From NCBI RefSeq assembly GCF_007746075.1, contig NZ_CP036339.1, positions 2,180,885 to 2,244,884 on the forward strand: 64,000 bases of DNA, in the 5' to 3' direction. The notes under the pieces are model-generated. The model had not been told where the DNA came from. It made no database searches and saw only the letters and a list, made by a program, of their open reading frames with translations. The position numbers and the translations under genes are program-made. Each line of letters begins with the position of its first letter. Positions within the stretch are counted from its first letter, which is position 1. This DNA is from Lacipirellula limnantheis. Lineage in GTDB: Bacteria; Planctomycetota; Planctomycetia; Pirellulales; Lacipirellulaceae. This document shows positions 25,330 to 35,455 of this stretch, one piece after another.

Positions 25330-26970
25330 CTACGCCCGCTTCCGCCTTCCGAGCAGGGCCGCTGCGCCGAGAGCCAGGGTCGCGAGGCCTGTCGGCTCGG
25401 GCACGGCGGCCGCTGCAGCCTCGCCAACGTTGAGCGCCGACCAACCAAAGTTCTGCTGCCACGCGAGATAGTCGGCTCCGTCGACGTCGCCGTCTCCATC
25501 CGCGTCGCCGTCGCTGGGCTGCGCGCCGGTTGCGAGGCCGAACCCCGTATTCCATACGGCAAGATCGGCACTGTCGACTTGGGCGTCCGCGTTGAAGTCG
25601 CCGGGAGTGAGCGCGTCGGTCACGATGCGATACACGCTGCCAGAGAGATACGTGATGTAGAGGTTTCCGTGCGCATCCTCCGTGATCGCCACTGGTTGAC
25701 TTGGCGATCCCACGTCAGTCGGCAGTAGGGGGGTAATGTACTCGACCACTTGCGGCGTCGTCTGCGTCGCGGGCTTAAGCATCCAGAGGCGATTGCTCGC
25801 GGTATCGCCGAAGAAGTAGAAGCCTTGTAACTCCGGATCAGGGCCGCGATAGGGAACTCCGCCGAAGACGGTGGAGCCTTGAAAATTGACGTTGCCTCCG
25901 GAACGCACATAGTCGTAAACCGGGTCAACGGCGTCGGCCGGCTTCTCGCCTCCGACGCCGGGCGTCGCGATGAAGCCTTCCCGTAGCCGCCAACCATAGT
26001 TCTCGCCTCCTTGGCTGCTCCCAGGTTGGAAGTCGATCTCCTCGCGGGCGCTCTGACCGACGTCGCCAATCCATAAATCGCCCGTTGCGCGATCGAACCC
26101 GGCTCGGAAGGGATTTCTCAGGCCATACGCCCAAATCTCGTCGTCGCCGGTCGGATTGGTTGCCCCGGGCGTCGCGGGAGCGAACGGATTGCCAGGCGAC
26201 TCGGCCGTATCGAATGGAATGCCGTAGTTGCGATTCGTGGCCGGGAAGTCATCGCGATCGACGTCGATGCGCAGGGCCTTTCCAAGAAAATTCGAGGTAA
26301 TATCCTGTGCATTGCCTCCGGGTTCGGTGTGTCCCGTGCCTTGGTCGTTTCCGCTGCCGCCGTCGCCCAGCATGATATAGAGGTAGCCGTCGTTGGGACT
26401 GAATCCGATGAACCCGCCATTGTGATTGTCTTGCGGCTGAGTCAGCTCCAGGACCGGCGTGAACGTTGCGTTCGCCGTGTTCGAGGTCGGACTCGGCGCG
26501 GTGTACTCGCGGATGTACGAGCTGAACGGCGTGTTGGCGACCGAGTCGTTGGCCGTGACGTAGGCGTAAAACTTCGAGTTCGATTGGAAGTCGGGGTGGA
26601 AGGCCAAGCCGAGCAAACCCCCTTCGCCGTTGTTGTTGATGCCGGTGATCGTCAGGTAAGGCGTCGATTGCAGCACGCCAGTGGTAAGATCGAGAATCTT
26701 GATCGCTGCGGACGCCGACGCGCTGTTTGTCGGCCCGCCCCGCTCGGCGATGAACAGTCGCGTAGAGTCTCCGGGGGCGAACGTGGCGAACATCGGCGCG
26801 CTCAATCCCGTCGCGACTCGTTGCCGGCCGGCAAGCCCGGCTTCCGCGGTAGTCGCGCTAAAGCATCCCGCTGCCGCTGCCAACGACAGTCCTCGCAGCA
26901 GGGAGTAAGCGGACTTAACAGAATGGACGCGCAATGAGCACCGCGACCCCGGAAATGACAACGAAACCAT
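25330..26970 (-). CDS. GSDH-type PQQ-dependent sugar dehydrogenase with dockerin and PEP-CTERM
   Basis: 546 residues; AGGA precedes the ATG. A signal peptide leads into a six-bladed glucose/sorbosone-dehydrogenase propeller (LGLAFHPDF, GGFIGFSPNDGYLYIMLGDGG, EIWAYGLRNPFRAGFD, GENYGWRLREG). Residues ~455-515 carry a dockerin-like pair of Ca-binding loops (DFNADAQVDSADLAVW and DGDGDVDGADYLAW). The protein ends with VPEPTGLATLALGAAALLGRRKRA-type sequence, a PEP-CTERM sorting signal: PEP, hydrophobic helix, basic end. It should oxidise aldoses or related sugars outside the cytoplasm and be processed at the cell envelope. PQQ synthesis genes are not in the window. Confidence 0.88.
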   Translation of the reverse strand: MVSLSFPGSRCSLRVHSVKSAYSLLRGLSLAAAAGCFSATTAEAGLAGRQRVATGLSAPMFATFAPGDSTRLFIAERGGPTNSASASAAIKILDLTTGVLQSTPYLTITGINNNGEGGLLGLAFHPDFQSNSKFYAYVTANDSVANTPFSSYIREYTAPSPTSNTANATFTPVLELTQPQDNHNGGFIGFSPNDGYLYIMLGDGGSGNDQGTGHTEPGGNAQDITSNFLGKALRIDVDRDDFPATNRNYGIPFDTAESPGNPFAPATPGATNPTGDDEIWAYGLRNPFRAGFDRATGDLWIGDVGQSAREEIDFQPGSSQGGENYGWRLREGFIATPGVGGEKPADAVDPVYDYVRSGGNVNFQGSTVFGGVPYRGPDPELQGFYFFGDTASNRLWMLKPATQTTPQVVEYITPLLPTDVGSPSQPVAITEDAHGNLYITYLSGSVYRIVTDALTPGDFNADAQVDSADLAVWNTGFGLATGAQPSDGDADGDGDVDGADYLAWQQNFGWSALNVGEAAAAAVPEPTGLATLALGAAALLGRRKRA

Positions 26971-27087
26971 GGCGTCGATCCTATGTTTGCACCCAGCGGC
27001 CCGCTGGTCATGCCAGTATCAGGCCGCAACGCGACCGAAGCAAGCAATTCCCTGCCTGCGCGGTGCAAACGACGCGCCGAGCGGCCG

Positions 27088-28491
27088 CTACGCGACTGGG
27101 TCGCGAGCCGAAGGCGCCGCCGCGGGCGCCGGATACTGGTCGGCGGCGAGACGCCGTGCGTCGGCTTCTGCCGTCACCCGGCTGATCTTTGCGAAGTCGG
27201 CTTCGCGGGCGATGAACGCCTCGACGACTTCAGGGTCGAACTGCGACCCGTAGTGCGACACGATCCAATCCCGCGCTACGGCGTGGTTGGCCGCCGGCCG
27301 ATACTCGCGGTGAGACGTGAGGGCATCGTAGACGTCGGCCAGGGCGACGATGCGGGCGGACAGTGGGATCTCCTTGCCCTGCAGTCCGTAGGGGTAGCCG
27401 CTGCCGTCCCACTGTTCGTGGTGCGCGGCGGCAACTTCGCGGCCGAGCGTTAGGAACTGGTCGTGATCGCCGAACATCCGTTCGACCGACGCCAGGCATT
27501 CGTCGCCGAGCACAGTGTGCATCTGCATCGACCGACGTTCGGCGGCGGTCAATTTGCCGAGCTTTAGGATCACCGCGTCGGGGACGCCCATCTTGCCGAC
27601 GTCATGCAGCGCCGACGCGATGGCCAGGTTGGCGACGTAGTGGTGGTCAATGCTCGGATTATGCTTGGCAAGTTCCGAAGCGAGCACGGTGACGTACGTT
27701 CGCAACCGTTCCAAATGCTGGCCCGCGTCCTTGTCGCGCGATTCGGCCAGTTTGGCGAGTCCGAAGACGACGGCGTTGCGGCTCCGTTGCAGCGCCAGGG
27801 TCCGCCGGATGACCTCGCGTTCCAGCGAAGAGCTTACTTCTAGCAGCGTGCTGTCAAACCGCCGCACCAAGAAGATTGTGCAGAGGGCCGTGGCGGCGAC
27901 GACGGCGCCCGTCAGCACAAAGCCCACGTGGATCAGCGGCGTGATCAGCTGCGCGACAAGATGATCCAAACTTGCCTCAGACATCGCCACCACGATGGCG
28001 GTGTTTTGCTTGGGCAGTTCCAGCGCCGTGACGTCATAAGTCCGTTCGTCGACGACCATCGTGCCGCTGACGAAAACCTGATCGCTATTTTCAGTGCTGT
28101 GGATTGCTGCCAGCAATGTCTGCGAGTCGGCGCCCCGGTTGAGCAGTTGGCTCGACAGGGGAGCGGACGAATTGATCGAAGCGGGGGCCTTGCGCGAACT
28201 CGCCGCGACGGCTCCATCGTCAAGTCGAACCGCAGTGACGAAACCGTCATGCGGCACATCTGCTTCAGCGAAGATCTCTTGCAGCCGTTCCGGGGAACCA
28301 GTCGGCGGCAAGTCGCCGGTCTTGCGGGCCAGTGACAGCGCGACCGTTTGCGCCTGGGACTCGGCAGACCGATGGATGATCTGATTAAAGGCTTCGTGCA
28401 GCCAATGCGACGCCCACAGAACGCCGAAAGTCATGCAGCCGAGTTGGCTCATGACGAGCATCGCGACCAGGACCTGTCGCCGTTTGATGTA
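27088..28491 (-). CDS. Membrane HD-GYP domain cyclic-di-GMP phosphodiesterase
   Basis: 467 residues from ATG 28491, chosen because GGAG lies 6 nt upstream. Two membrane helices (~8-28 and ~155-180) bracket an extracytoplasmic sensor domain. The cytoplasmic part has the full HD-GYP set: a paired His-Asp in ALHDVGKMGVPD, then HTVLGDE, HHEQWDGSGYPYGL and DVYDALTSHREYRPA. This family hydrolyses cyclic di-GMP to regulate attachment, motility or secretion. The ligand of the sensor domain is unknown. Upstream is a 420-bp gap with divergent promoters. Confidence 0.9.
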   Translation of the reverse strand, partial: YIKRRQVLVAMLVMSQLGCMTFGVLWASHWLHEAFNQIIHRSAESQAQTVALSLARKTGDLPPTGSPERLQEIFAEADVPHDGFVTAVRLDDGAVAASSRKAPASINSSAPLSSQLLNRGADSQTLLAAIHSTENSDQVFVSGTMVVDERTYDVTALELPKQNTAIVVAMSEASLDHLVAQLITPLIHVGFVLTGAVVAATALCTIFLVRRFDSTLLEVSSSLEREVIRRTLALQRSRNAVVFGLAKLAESRDKDAGQHLERLRTYVTVLASELAKHNPSIDHHYVANLAIASALHDVGKMGVPDAVILKLGKLTAAERRSMQMHTVLGDECLASVERMFGDHDQFLTLGREVAAAHHEQWDGSGYPYGLQGKEIPLSARIVALADVYDALTSHREYRPAANHAVARDWIVSHYGSQFDPEVVEAFIAREADFAKISRVTAEADARRLAADQYPAPAAAPSARDPVA

Positions 28492-28912
28492 CATGATCTG
28501 CTCCGAACCAGCGACGTCGGACGACGTCCGGGCGGCGAGTACGCGCACGCGCCGCCATTACGAAATCTGCCGTACGTATTAATTGCCCTACCAAAACCTA
28601 GCTCGCAATTTGCCGCAACGCGCAGCCTGGCAACCAAAAGACGCTCGCTGAAATCGTCGCGAGTCGGACAATCCCACTCCGCGCGTTCTGAGCGATCAGG
28701 CGATTCATCGACGGGGGACGCAAGTCGCGGCGACAGAGCGTCGGCCGGAGTGGTCGGCAGGACGCCCGCTGGTTGCAACGGGCGCCGCCGTGCTACAATG
28801 ACGGCCTCGCCGCACGCGCTGGAGTCTTGTCTTCGCGGGCGGTCGCTCGTTGCCCTTCAGCTAATCACAAGCTTTCGCCTCGCTCCCTAGTCCAGGCAGG
28901 AGATCTACCGCA
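28492..28912. other. Divergent intergenic region between HD-GYP and aldehyde dehydrogenase genes
   Basis: About 420 bp without a gene. It must hold the promoters of both neighbours. A candidate rightward promoter is TTGCAA (28773-28778) with TACAAT (28794-28799), spacing 15. No other motif is recognised. Confidence 0.4.
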
Positions 28913-30385
28913 ATGGCCACGGTGACTGAAAAGTTCGCCCGTCCGCAAGTTCGTCAGACGCAATGCTTCATCGGCGGCGAGTGGGTCCCCGCTGCCAGCG
29001 GCAAGACGTTCGAGACGGTCCACCCCGCAACGGAAGAAGTCGTCGCCGAGGTGGCCGAAGGCGACAAGGCCGACATCGATGCGGCGGTGAAGGCGGCGCG
29101 AGCCCAATTCGACGGCGGCGAATGGTCGCGCATGGACGCCCGCGATCGCGGCATTCTCATGAGCAAGTTCGCCGACCTCTTGGAAGAGGAGGCGGACGAA
29201 CTCGCGGCGCTCGAAACACTGGACAACGGCAAGCCAATTCGCGATTCGCGCGGGGCCGACATTCCGCTGGTGATCGATTGCATTCGTTACTACGCCGGTT
29301 GGGCCGACAAGATTCAGGGCGCCACGATTCCGGTGCGCGGCGAATACTTTACCTACACCCGTCGGGAGCCGGTCGGCGTGGTCGGCCAAATTATCCCTTG
29401 GAATTTTCCGGCGCTCATGGTCGCTTGGAAGTGGGGCCCCGCGCTCGCTGCCGGCTGCACGATTGTGATGAAGCCGGCCGAGCAAACGCCGCTGACCTGC
29501 TTGCGGATGGCACGCCTCGCCCAGAAGGCGGGCATCCCGGACGGCGTCATCAATGTCGTCCCCGGATTTGGTCCGACCGCCGGCGCCGCGCTCGTCAAAC
29601 ATCCCGGCGTCGACAAAATTGCATTCACCGGCGAAGGTTCGACGGCGAAGATCATTCAGCGCGAAGCGCTCGAAACGATGAAGCGCGTCACGTTCGAACT
29701 GGGCGGCAAGAGCCCGAATATTGTGCTCGCCGACGCTGATCTCGACGCCGCGGTGGAAGGAGCCCACTTCGGGCTTTACTTCAACCAGGGTCAGTGCTGC
29801 TGCGCCGGTAGTCGATTGTTCGTCCAAGAAAAGATGTACGACGAGTTCATCGATCGCCTGAAGGCGAAGAACCATGAACGGAAGCTGGGAGATCCCTTCG
29901 ACCCCGAGACCGAGCAGGGCCCCCAAGTCGACAAGGCGCAGTTCGACAAGATCCTCAAGTACATCGAGTACGGCAAGCAGGATGGCGCCAAGCTCGTGAC
30001 CGGCGGCAAACGCCACGGCGATGAAGGCTTTTATATCGAGCCGACCCTTTTCGCTGGCGTGACGGACGACATGCGCATTGCCACCGACGAGATCTTTGGC
30101 CCCGTGCTGAGCGTGCTGAAGTTCAAGGACGTCGACGAGATCGCGCGGCGGGCCAATGCGACCAACTTCGGGCTGGCGGCTGCCGTCTGGAGTCGCGACA
30201 TCGCCAAGGCGCATCGCCTGGCCTCTCGACTGCGGGCCGGCACGGTGTGGATCAATTGCTACGACGTCTTCGACGCCGGTGCGCCGTTCGGCGGATTTAA
30301 GGAAAGCGGTTTGGGCCGCGAACTCGGCGAAGCCGGGCTGCAGGCCTACACCGAAACGAAGACGGTGACCGTGTCGCTGACCTAG
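28913..30385 (+). CDS. NAD(P)-dependent aldehyde dehydrogenase
   Basis: 490 residues, preceded by GGAGATC at good spacing. All class features are present: [19 protein letters not shown] (cofactor-binding loop), [11 protein letters not shown], the catalytic Glu in FELGGKSPN, and the catalytic Cys in GQCCCAGSR. It closes with [26 protein letters not shown], typical of the ALDH1/betaine-aldehyde-type branch. It oxidises aldehydes to acids in the cytoplasm; the substrate cannot be fixed from sequence. A strong terminator follows. Confidence 0.92.
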   Translation: MATVTEKFARPQVRQTQCFIGGEWVPAASGKTFETVHPATEEVVAEVAEGDKADIDAAVKAARAQFDGGEWSRMDARDRGILMSKFADLLEEEADELAALETLDNGKPIRDSRGADIPLVIDCIRYYAGWADKIQGATIPVRGEYFTYTRREPVGVVGQIIPWNFPALMVAWKWGPALAAGCTIVMKPAEQTPLTCLRMARLAQKAGIPDGVINVVPGFGPTAGAALVKHPGVDKIAFTGEGSTAKIIQREALETMKRVTFELGGKSPNIVLADADLDAAVEGAHFGLYFNQGQCCCAGSRLFVQEKMYDEFIDRLKAKNHERKLGDPFDPETEQGPQVDKAQFDKILKYIEYGKQDGAKLVTGGKRHGDEGFYIEPTLFAGVTDDMRIATDEIFGPVLSVLKFKDVDEIARRANATNFGLAAAVWSRDIAKAHRLASRLRAGTVWINCYDVFDAGAPFGGFKESGLGRELGEAGLQAYTETKTVTVSLT

Positions 30386-30421
30386 CGAAGATTCAAGAAG
30401 TCGTCACGTGCAGAGAAAGAG

Positions 30422-30460
30422 AAAGAACCCTCGCTGAACTCTCAGCGAGGGTTCTTTCGT
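30422..30460 (+). terminator. Rho-independent terminator after the aldehyde dehydrogenase gene
   Basis: AAAGAACCCTCGCTGA pairs perfectly with TCAGCGAGGGTTCTTT around 4 nt; a partly T-rich tract follows. Because it is symmetric with A and T runs on both sides, it can also serve the convergent HtrA gene. Confidence 0.88.
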
Positions 30461-30532
30461 TTGGGTTGTCTTGGAGCACGCACGACGAAGGCACAGCAAT
30501 TGATCACCGGTTCGCGGTGCCGCAAGCGTCGT

Positions 30533-31945
30533 TTACCGACGCGCCGTATCGCCGTCGACGCTGAGGGCGAGTTGGCCGAAGAACCGCTCGCCGCCGCGGA
30601 CGATATCAAACCGGACGGCGCCGAGTTTGGCGACCGCGTCAGCCCGGTTGAGGATGAACTGAACGTCCTCCTCGCTCGTGGTGTACCAGCGGTGGATTTG
30701 GACGAGGATGTCGCCCTTCACGACGCCTTGCGAGGCGGCGGAACTTCCCGGTTTCACGGACACGACCCGCATGCCTCCGTCGAGCGGTAGGCCGCGATCA
30801 CGCAGCACCGCGGCAGGCACCGGCTCCAGCGTCAAACCGAAGGCGTTCCAGGTCGCTTGCTGGAAAGTCGACATCTGCGGTTCGGCGACGTCCGCGACCT
30901 CAGTCCGCGTCCGGCCCGACTTGGCGGCAATGACGAGGTCGAGTGCCACTTGTTGCCCGTCGCGTTGGACGAGCACCGGCACACGCTCGCCGGGACGGCG
31001 TCCCAGCAGCGACCGCTCGACGTCGAGCGGCCGATCGATGGACGTGGTGCCGATTTGCTCTAGCTCGTCGCCGCGCTGCAGTCCGCCTAGTTCCGCCGGG
31101 CTGTCACGTTCGACGCGGGCGATGGTGACGGGGCCAGCCGGTCCATCGATTGCCAGCGGCGTGATGCCGTGCCAGTAGCTCTCGAGCTTCTCGACCTTTA
31201 TCATTTTGGCGGCAACTTCCAGCGCCTTGTCGACCGGAATAGCGAAGCCGATGCCTTGGGCGCCTGCTCGTACGGCGACGTTCAGGCCGATCATATCGCC
31301 TTCCAGGTTCATGAGCGGGCCGCCCGAGTTGCCCGGATTGATGCTGGCGTCGGTTTGGATCAGGTCGAGATATTGCTGCGTCTCATTGACCTGCACGTTG
31401 CGGTGGAGCGCACTGATGATGCCGGAGGTCACGGTGTGCTCGTAGCCGTAGGCATTGCCGAGCGCGATCACCGTTTCGCCCGTCATGAGATCCTGCGAGG
31501 TCCCCAGTTTGATCGTCGGCAGCGGTTGCGGGGTCTTGATCCGGATCACCGCGAGATCGGTTTCGCGATCGTGAGCCACCAGCTGGGCGACATAGGCCTG
31601 GCCGCCGTCAAGCGTCACGTTGATTTGCCGGACGCCGTCGACGACATGGTGATTGGTCAGGATGTAGCCGCGAGAGTCGATGACGACGCCGGTGCCCATG
31701 CCATTGACTTCGCGGGAGGCAGGCGTCGTTCGCCCCACGGCGAGCGGTTCAACGACCGACTTTTGCCCCTGAATGTTCACCACCGCCGGGGCCGAGTTTT
31801 TCACGGCGGTCACGATGGGCGTCACGCGGTCTGCCGGGGAGGCAAGCGCCGCGCGGTGATGGGATGCTCCGATGCTGGCGGCCAACGCGAGGGGCCATAG
31901 AGCGGGGCGAGCGGCGCGGCGGGAGAGCAGGCGCAGGATGGGCAT
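30533..31945 (-). CDS. HtrA/DegP-like periplasmic serine protease with two PDZ domains
   Basis: 470 residues from ATG 31945, which begins a good signal peptide (LLSRRAARPALWPLALAASIGA); an in-frame start at 32077 would put 44 residues before it and is unlikely. The catalytic triad is intact: His (ILTNHHVVDG), Asp (RETDLAVIRI) and Ser (NPGNSGGPLMN). Two PDZ domains follow (..VERDSPAELGGLQRGDELEQIG and ..VKPGSSAASQGVVKGDILVQIH). DegP-type proteins degrade or refold damaged envelope proteins. No sigma-E-like operon partner is present. The gap upstream carries a CGCTAGCA word at 32115. Confidence 0.9.
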   Translation of the reverse strand: MPILRLLSRRAARPALWPLALAASIGASHHRAALASPADRVTPIVTAVKNSAPAVVNIQGQKSVVEPLAVGRTTPASREVNGMGTGVVIDSRGYILTNHHVVDGVRQINVTLDGGQAYVAQLVAHDRETDLAVIRIKTPQPLPTIKLGTSQDLMTGETVIALGNAYGYEHTVTSGIISALHRNVQVNETQQYLDLIQTDASINPGNSGGPLMNLEGDMIGLNVAVRAGAQGIGFAIPVDKALEVAAKMIKVEKLESYWHGITPLAIDGPAGPVTIARVERDSPAELGGLQRGDELEQIGTTSIDRPLDVERSLLGRRPGERVPVLVQRDGQQVALDLVIAAKSGRTRTEVADVAEPQMSTFQQATWNAFGLTLEPVPAAVLRDRGLPLDGGMRVVSVKPGSSAASQGVVKGDILVQIHRWYTTSEEDVQFILNRADAVAKLGAVRFDIVRGGERFFGQLALSVDGDTARR

Positions 31946-32262
31946 CGCGGGTCGTCCAATGTGGGTCGCCAGCCGTTCGCTGTCTGGGGTAGCGATCGGC
32001 GGCGCGGAGCAGGTGACCGGCAGGGCCGGGTGACACACCGATGATCGGCGTAGCCCTACGACGCGCTTAAACGGCATAACCGGGCCCGGTACAGTCCGCC
32101 TAGTTTGTCGCCGTCGCTAGCAGGGCGCCAATGGCTGCGACGGAGTCGCGGGGGCGGCGGCGAGCAACCTCGAAAGGTGCTCCACTTGTACAAGTGGCGC
32201 ACAGAGAAGCCTCCGGTCACAAACCGGGCGGTAGCGGCGACTGCTTAGCCGTGAGATCGCTC

Positions 32263-32745
32263 TCAATCGTGACCGGAGACGGTCATTTGCGGTCGCCAGC
32301 CCATGTCGACGTTGCCTCGTTGCGGCTCGGGGGCGTCGGGGCGCACTGGCGAGAGGACGTCTTCGGTTGGTACGGGCAAGAACTTGGGCGGCATCGGCAC
32401 GCGCATCGTCATCGGCGGCGGACCGGGCGTCGGCCTCTCGCGGAACTTATCGCCGATGCCGAAAGGCAACAGCCAGCAACTGCGGCACGTCGTGCATTCG
32501 GGACCGCACGTCACCGGACGCACGAATCGCTCGCAGACGCCGCAACCCTGGCTGAAGCAGCGCGAACAACAGTTGACGTCGTCGGCCAGCTCTCCCTTGT
32601 AGGTCGCTGCTGCAATGCGCGTGATCGGGCAGCCGCCGCACTCGCCGCAACCACAGTTGTCGCGGTGCACCGAAGCGCACCCCGTCACAGCGCAAAGCGC
32701 CGCCAATGCTAGCGAGCGCAGACTCTTGAAGTTTGGCGACGACAT
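32263..32745 (-). CDS. Cysteine-rich lipoprotein
   Basis: 160 residues from ATG 32745. The N-terminus is a lipoprotein signal (SLALAALCAVTGC, lipobox Cys ~21). A cysteine-dense mature part follows (CGCGECGGCPI, CCSRCFSQGCGVCERF, CGPECTTCRSCW, 18 or so Cys), then a Pro-rich tail. The paired cysteines suggest disulfide cross-links or metal binding at the outer membrane. A reading frame on the other strand (32131-32712) is also open, but its translation has no domain and the lipobox decides for the minus strand. The function is not known. Confidence 0.65.
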   Translation of the reverse strand: MSSPNFKSLRSLALAALCAVTGCASVHRDNCGCGECGGCPITRIAAATYKGELADDVNCCSRCFSQGCGVCERFVRPVTCGPECTTCRSCWLLPFGIGDKFRERPTPGPPPMTMRVPMPPKFLPVPTEDVLSPVRPDAPEPQRGNVDMGWRPQMTVSGHD

Positions 32746-32900
32746 GACGAGAGGACCCCCCGGTTCCCTTACCGGTACATCGGTCGCCGTGCGCGAGAAC
32801 TTCCATACAATCCGCAAAGTTGATGATGCCAGTCGCAGAGCTTGCGGCCTGGCGGCGCCGGACATGGGGAGTTCGGCCGAGCGACGTCGGCTGCCGCGCC

Positions 32901-34025
32901 TTAGCGTTTGGGCGCTTTGTAGAGCAGTTTGGGCAGGAACTGCAGGCCGAGAAAAATCGTCAGGATCGCGAGCAGCGCATGGGGCCAGTACTCGGCCAGC
33001 GGAATGCCAACGGCGCCAGCAAGCCAGCCGAGCGCCAAGAGTCCGGGAATAATCAGCAACAACACCGCGCAGCCGAACGCCGACATCGTTCCCTTGAACG
33101 CCAGTTGCTCGGTGAGCTGCTGGTCGTGCACGTCGATCATGCGGCCGCGCCGGAGGCTGATTTCGATCGAATCGGTCAGCTCCATCGCCCGCAGAGCCTG
33201 TAACCAGTTCGAGGCCGCCGCGTCCTGCGCCGCGATCGCGCTTGTGAATCGGCCAATCGCTGCGGCAGCCCCGACCTGCAAAGTCTGGCCGACGTCGCTC
33301 TGCGAATCAAACCTGATCGTTTCCCGACCGCGCTCACAGATGAATTGGAGGTTCAGCCCTTCGGCATCAGCCGGAGGTTCCACGTGCCAGCGCACCGGCA
33401 GTTCCGCCGCGCCGAGCAGTTGCACGCTGAGGGCTGAGTAATCGGCGTCGTTGCCAGTTGCCGCGTGGGCCCCGAGGCGGTTGAGTTTGCCGGCGACGTA
33501 CGACAAGAGATCGACGTCTGGAGCAAAGCTTCGTAACACTTGTTCGCGCGAGCGGTCGCGCAGGGTTCGCGTTGCCGTGATCTGCTCCACGCGGCCGAAT
33601 TGGGGATGCCCCTGGGCAATCCAGCCGAGCGTCGCAGCGACTGCCGGGACTTCGCGCAGCGGGTTGTAATACTGCAGGATGGCACCCCCTTCGGTGCGCG
33701 ACATGTCGACTTCGAAGTAGGTCAGCACCGAGTCGAACAGAGGGAAGGTGACAAGCATCGGCCGACCGAGGCGGGCCAATTCCTGCACCTGTCGCGCGCG
33801 CAGGTCGGCGCCGCACGCACCACGGCCGATGAGTATGGCGTCGGCAGTTTCGGCAATCAGCAAGTCTTCCCATTCCTCCGCTGCGTCGACTTCGGCCAGC
33901 CAAGCGAACGCTTCACGATCGGCGCGGGAAATATCGCCCTGCCACGTCAATTCGTGACCGGCCGCCACCGCGGCCGCGGCTAACGGTAGGCTTTCGGCGT
34001 CGCCGCCAAGGAGGGCAAATCTCAT
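32901..34025 (-). CDS. Gfo/Idh/MocA-like protein with C-terminal membrane anchor
   Basis: 374 residues. The N-terminus MRFALLGGDAESLPLAAAAV fits a Rossmann first strand and turn; ADAILIGRGACGADLRARQVQELARLGRPMLVTFP resembles the nucleotide-binding half of Gfo/Idh/MocA oxidoreductases. The middle domain (~130-290) has the antiparallel-sheet look of their substrate domain. The last ~60 residues are two membrane helices (GCAVLLLIIPGLLALGWLAG and WPHALLAILTIFLGLQFL). The GxGxxG motif is degenerate (LGGDAES) and no catalytic Lys-Pro pair is seen, so enzymatic activity is doubtful. It may be a membrane-bound relative that binds rather than reduces. Confidence 0.6.
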   Translation of the reverse strand: MRFALLGGDAESLPLAAAAVAAGHELTWQGDISRADREAFAWLAEVDAAEEWEDLLIAETADAILIGRGACGADLRARQVQELARLGRPMLVTFPLFDSVLTYFEVDMSRTEGGAILQYYNPLREVPAVAATLGWIAQGHPQFGRVEQITATRTLRDRSREQVLRSFAPDVDLLSYVAGKLNRLGAHAATGNDADYSALSVQLLGAAELPVRWHVEPPADAEGLNLQFICERGRETIRFDSQSDVGQTLQVGAAAAIGRFTSAIAAQDAAASNWLQALRAMELTDSIEISLRRGRMIDVHDQQLTEQLAFKGTMSAFGCAVLLLIIPGLLALGWLAGAVGIPLAEYWPHALLAILTIFLGLQFLPKLLYKAPKR

Positions 34026-34162
34026 GCTCGGCAGCCTAATCTACGCGTCGCGACCCAACAACTAGGGCTGTTGGATCGTCGCGACGTGGTACAATGGAGG
34101 GTCGGGTCGCAACGAGTCTTGCGGCCCAAGACGAGTCTCGCAGGCTGCCCGCTGCAACGGAT

Positions 34163-35440
34163 ATGACTATGAAGGGAATCGCCTCCATCCGCTTGCGAAG
34201 TTGGTTGCTGGCGGCTGGCGCTGGGTGTGCCGCCGCCGGCATCGGCTTGAATGGCGATCTCCGGGCGCAAGAGCCCGTCCCCGCGGGCCCGCCGGCAACT
34301 GCAGCCGAGACAGATCCGGCCTCGGATCCACTCACTCCCAGCACTGACTCGAATGTCGCGGCAGCTACTACGCCTGCCCCAGTGGTCTCGCACGAACTTG
34401 CCGAGGCTATTCGCCAGCTCGACGACGACCAATATGCGGTCCGGCAGGCCGCCCAACGGCGGCTGACAAAGATTGGCGCTCCGGCACTGGAACTCACCGC
34501 TCAGGTGGCGGCCAGCGGCAGTCTGGAGAGTTCAACGCGAGCGGTGAACGTCTTGTGGAAGTGGGCCGACTCGACCGAGAAGCCGCTCAACCGACTTGCC
34601 CTCGAGAAGATTGCGGCACTGGTCAACCGTCCCGTCGAAGCAGCCGACGCGCAACGGAGGCTGGCGGTGTTGCGCGAGATCGCCGCGATCGAGGCCGTCG
34701 TTGAACTGGGCGGCCACGTCGACGTGGACCGCTCTTACGGAATGATCGGGGGCGACGGCTCGCCGCTGCATGTCGTTCTAGGCAAAGAATGGAAAGGGGG
34801 CGTCGATGGCTTGAAGCACATCGCCGACATCCGCCGCGCGACGACCGTCAGCCTGTGGTCGGCCCCTCTGGGCGACGAAGCGCTGCCGCAATTGGAGGAG
34901 TTCGGCGGCGTCCGCCGCCTCGAGCTGTACGGGCTGTCGATGACGCCGGAACTCGTCGCGAAGTCGCGTGAAAAGTTGCCCAACACCGTTGTGGAAGTTC
35001 GCGGCCCGGCCCGGTTAGGGATTCGCGGCATCGATGCCATTGAGATCGTGCCGAACAGCCCGGCAGCCAAGGCGGGGCTCGTCGTTCATGATCGGATCAT
35101 TGAGTTCAACGGCAAGCCCATCGACACGGGGAAGCCGACGGAAGATTTCAATGCCTTGACGGGTGAAATCGGGAAGTGCAAGGTCGGTGACACGGTCGAA
35201 ATCAAGTTTCGGCGGGGCGCCGAGACGCGCACCGCGAAAGTCACGTTCGACGCCTGGGGCGAAGACGTCGGCCCCGTGCAGGCGCAGCCCGATGCGCCGG
35301 CGACGGCGCAGGGACTGTTCGGTCCGATTCCGGGCCCCGTTCCGCGGCGCGCCATGCCGCGAGTGCAGATCGAGCGCCTGCCGATCGGCCCGCCAAGGCC
35401 GATCACGCCCGGACCAGTTGATCCGGCGCTGCCGCGTTAG
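34163..35440 (+). CDS. Exported protein with HEAT/LRR-like region and PDZ domain
   Basis: 425 residues from ATG 34163 (34169 is equally possible); a longer frame to 34094 lacks a plausible start. A signal peptide (LRSWLLAAGAGCAAAGIG) is followed by a Pro/Thr-rich linker. An ~80-residue helical segment (ELAEAIRQLDDDQYAVRQAAQRRL) resembles one HEAT-type unit. A leucine-rich-like part follows (LPQLEEFGGVRRLELYGLSM). A PDZ domain lies at ~310-385 (DAIEIVPNSPAAKAGLVVHDRIIEFNGKPI). The tail is Pro-rich. It is likely a periplasmic adaptor protein; no protease triad is present. Confidence 0.72.
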   Translation: MTMKGIASIRLRSWLLAAGAGCAAAGIGLNGDLRAQEPVPAGPPATAAETDPASDPLTPSTDSNVAAATTPAPVVSHELAEAIRQLDDDQYAVRQAAQRRLTKIGAPALELTAQVAASGSLESSTRAVNVLWKWADSTEKPLNRLALEKIAALVNRPVEAADAQRRLAVLREIAAIEAVVELGGHVDVDRSYGMIGGDGSPLHVVLGKEWKGGVDGLKHIADIRRATTVSLWSAPLGDEALPQLEEFGGVRRLELYGLSMTPELVAKSREKLPNTVVEVRGPARLGIRGIDAIEIVPNSPAAKAGLVVHDRIIEFNGKPIDTGKPTEDFNALTGEIGKCKVGDTVEIKFRRGAETRTAKVTFDAWGEDVGPVQAQPDAPATAQGLFGPIPGPVPRRAMPRVQIERLPIGPPRPITPGPVDPALPR

Positions 35441-35455
35441 CTTCGCAGCCGCTCG

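Noticed and set aside
32131-32712. Plus-strand frame opposite the lipoprotein
   Set aside because: No domain; the minus strand has a lipobox and regular cysteine pairs.
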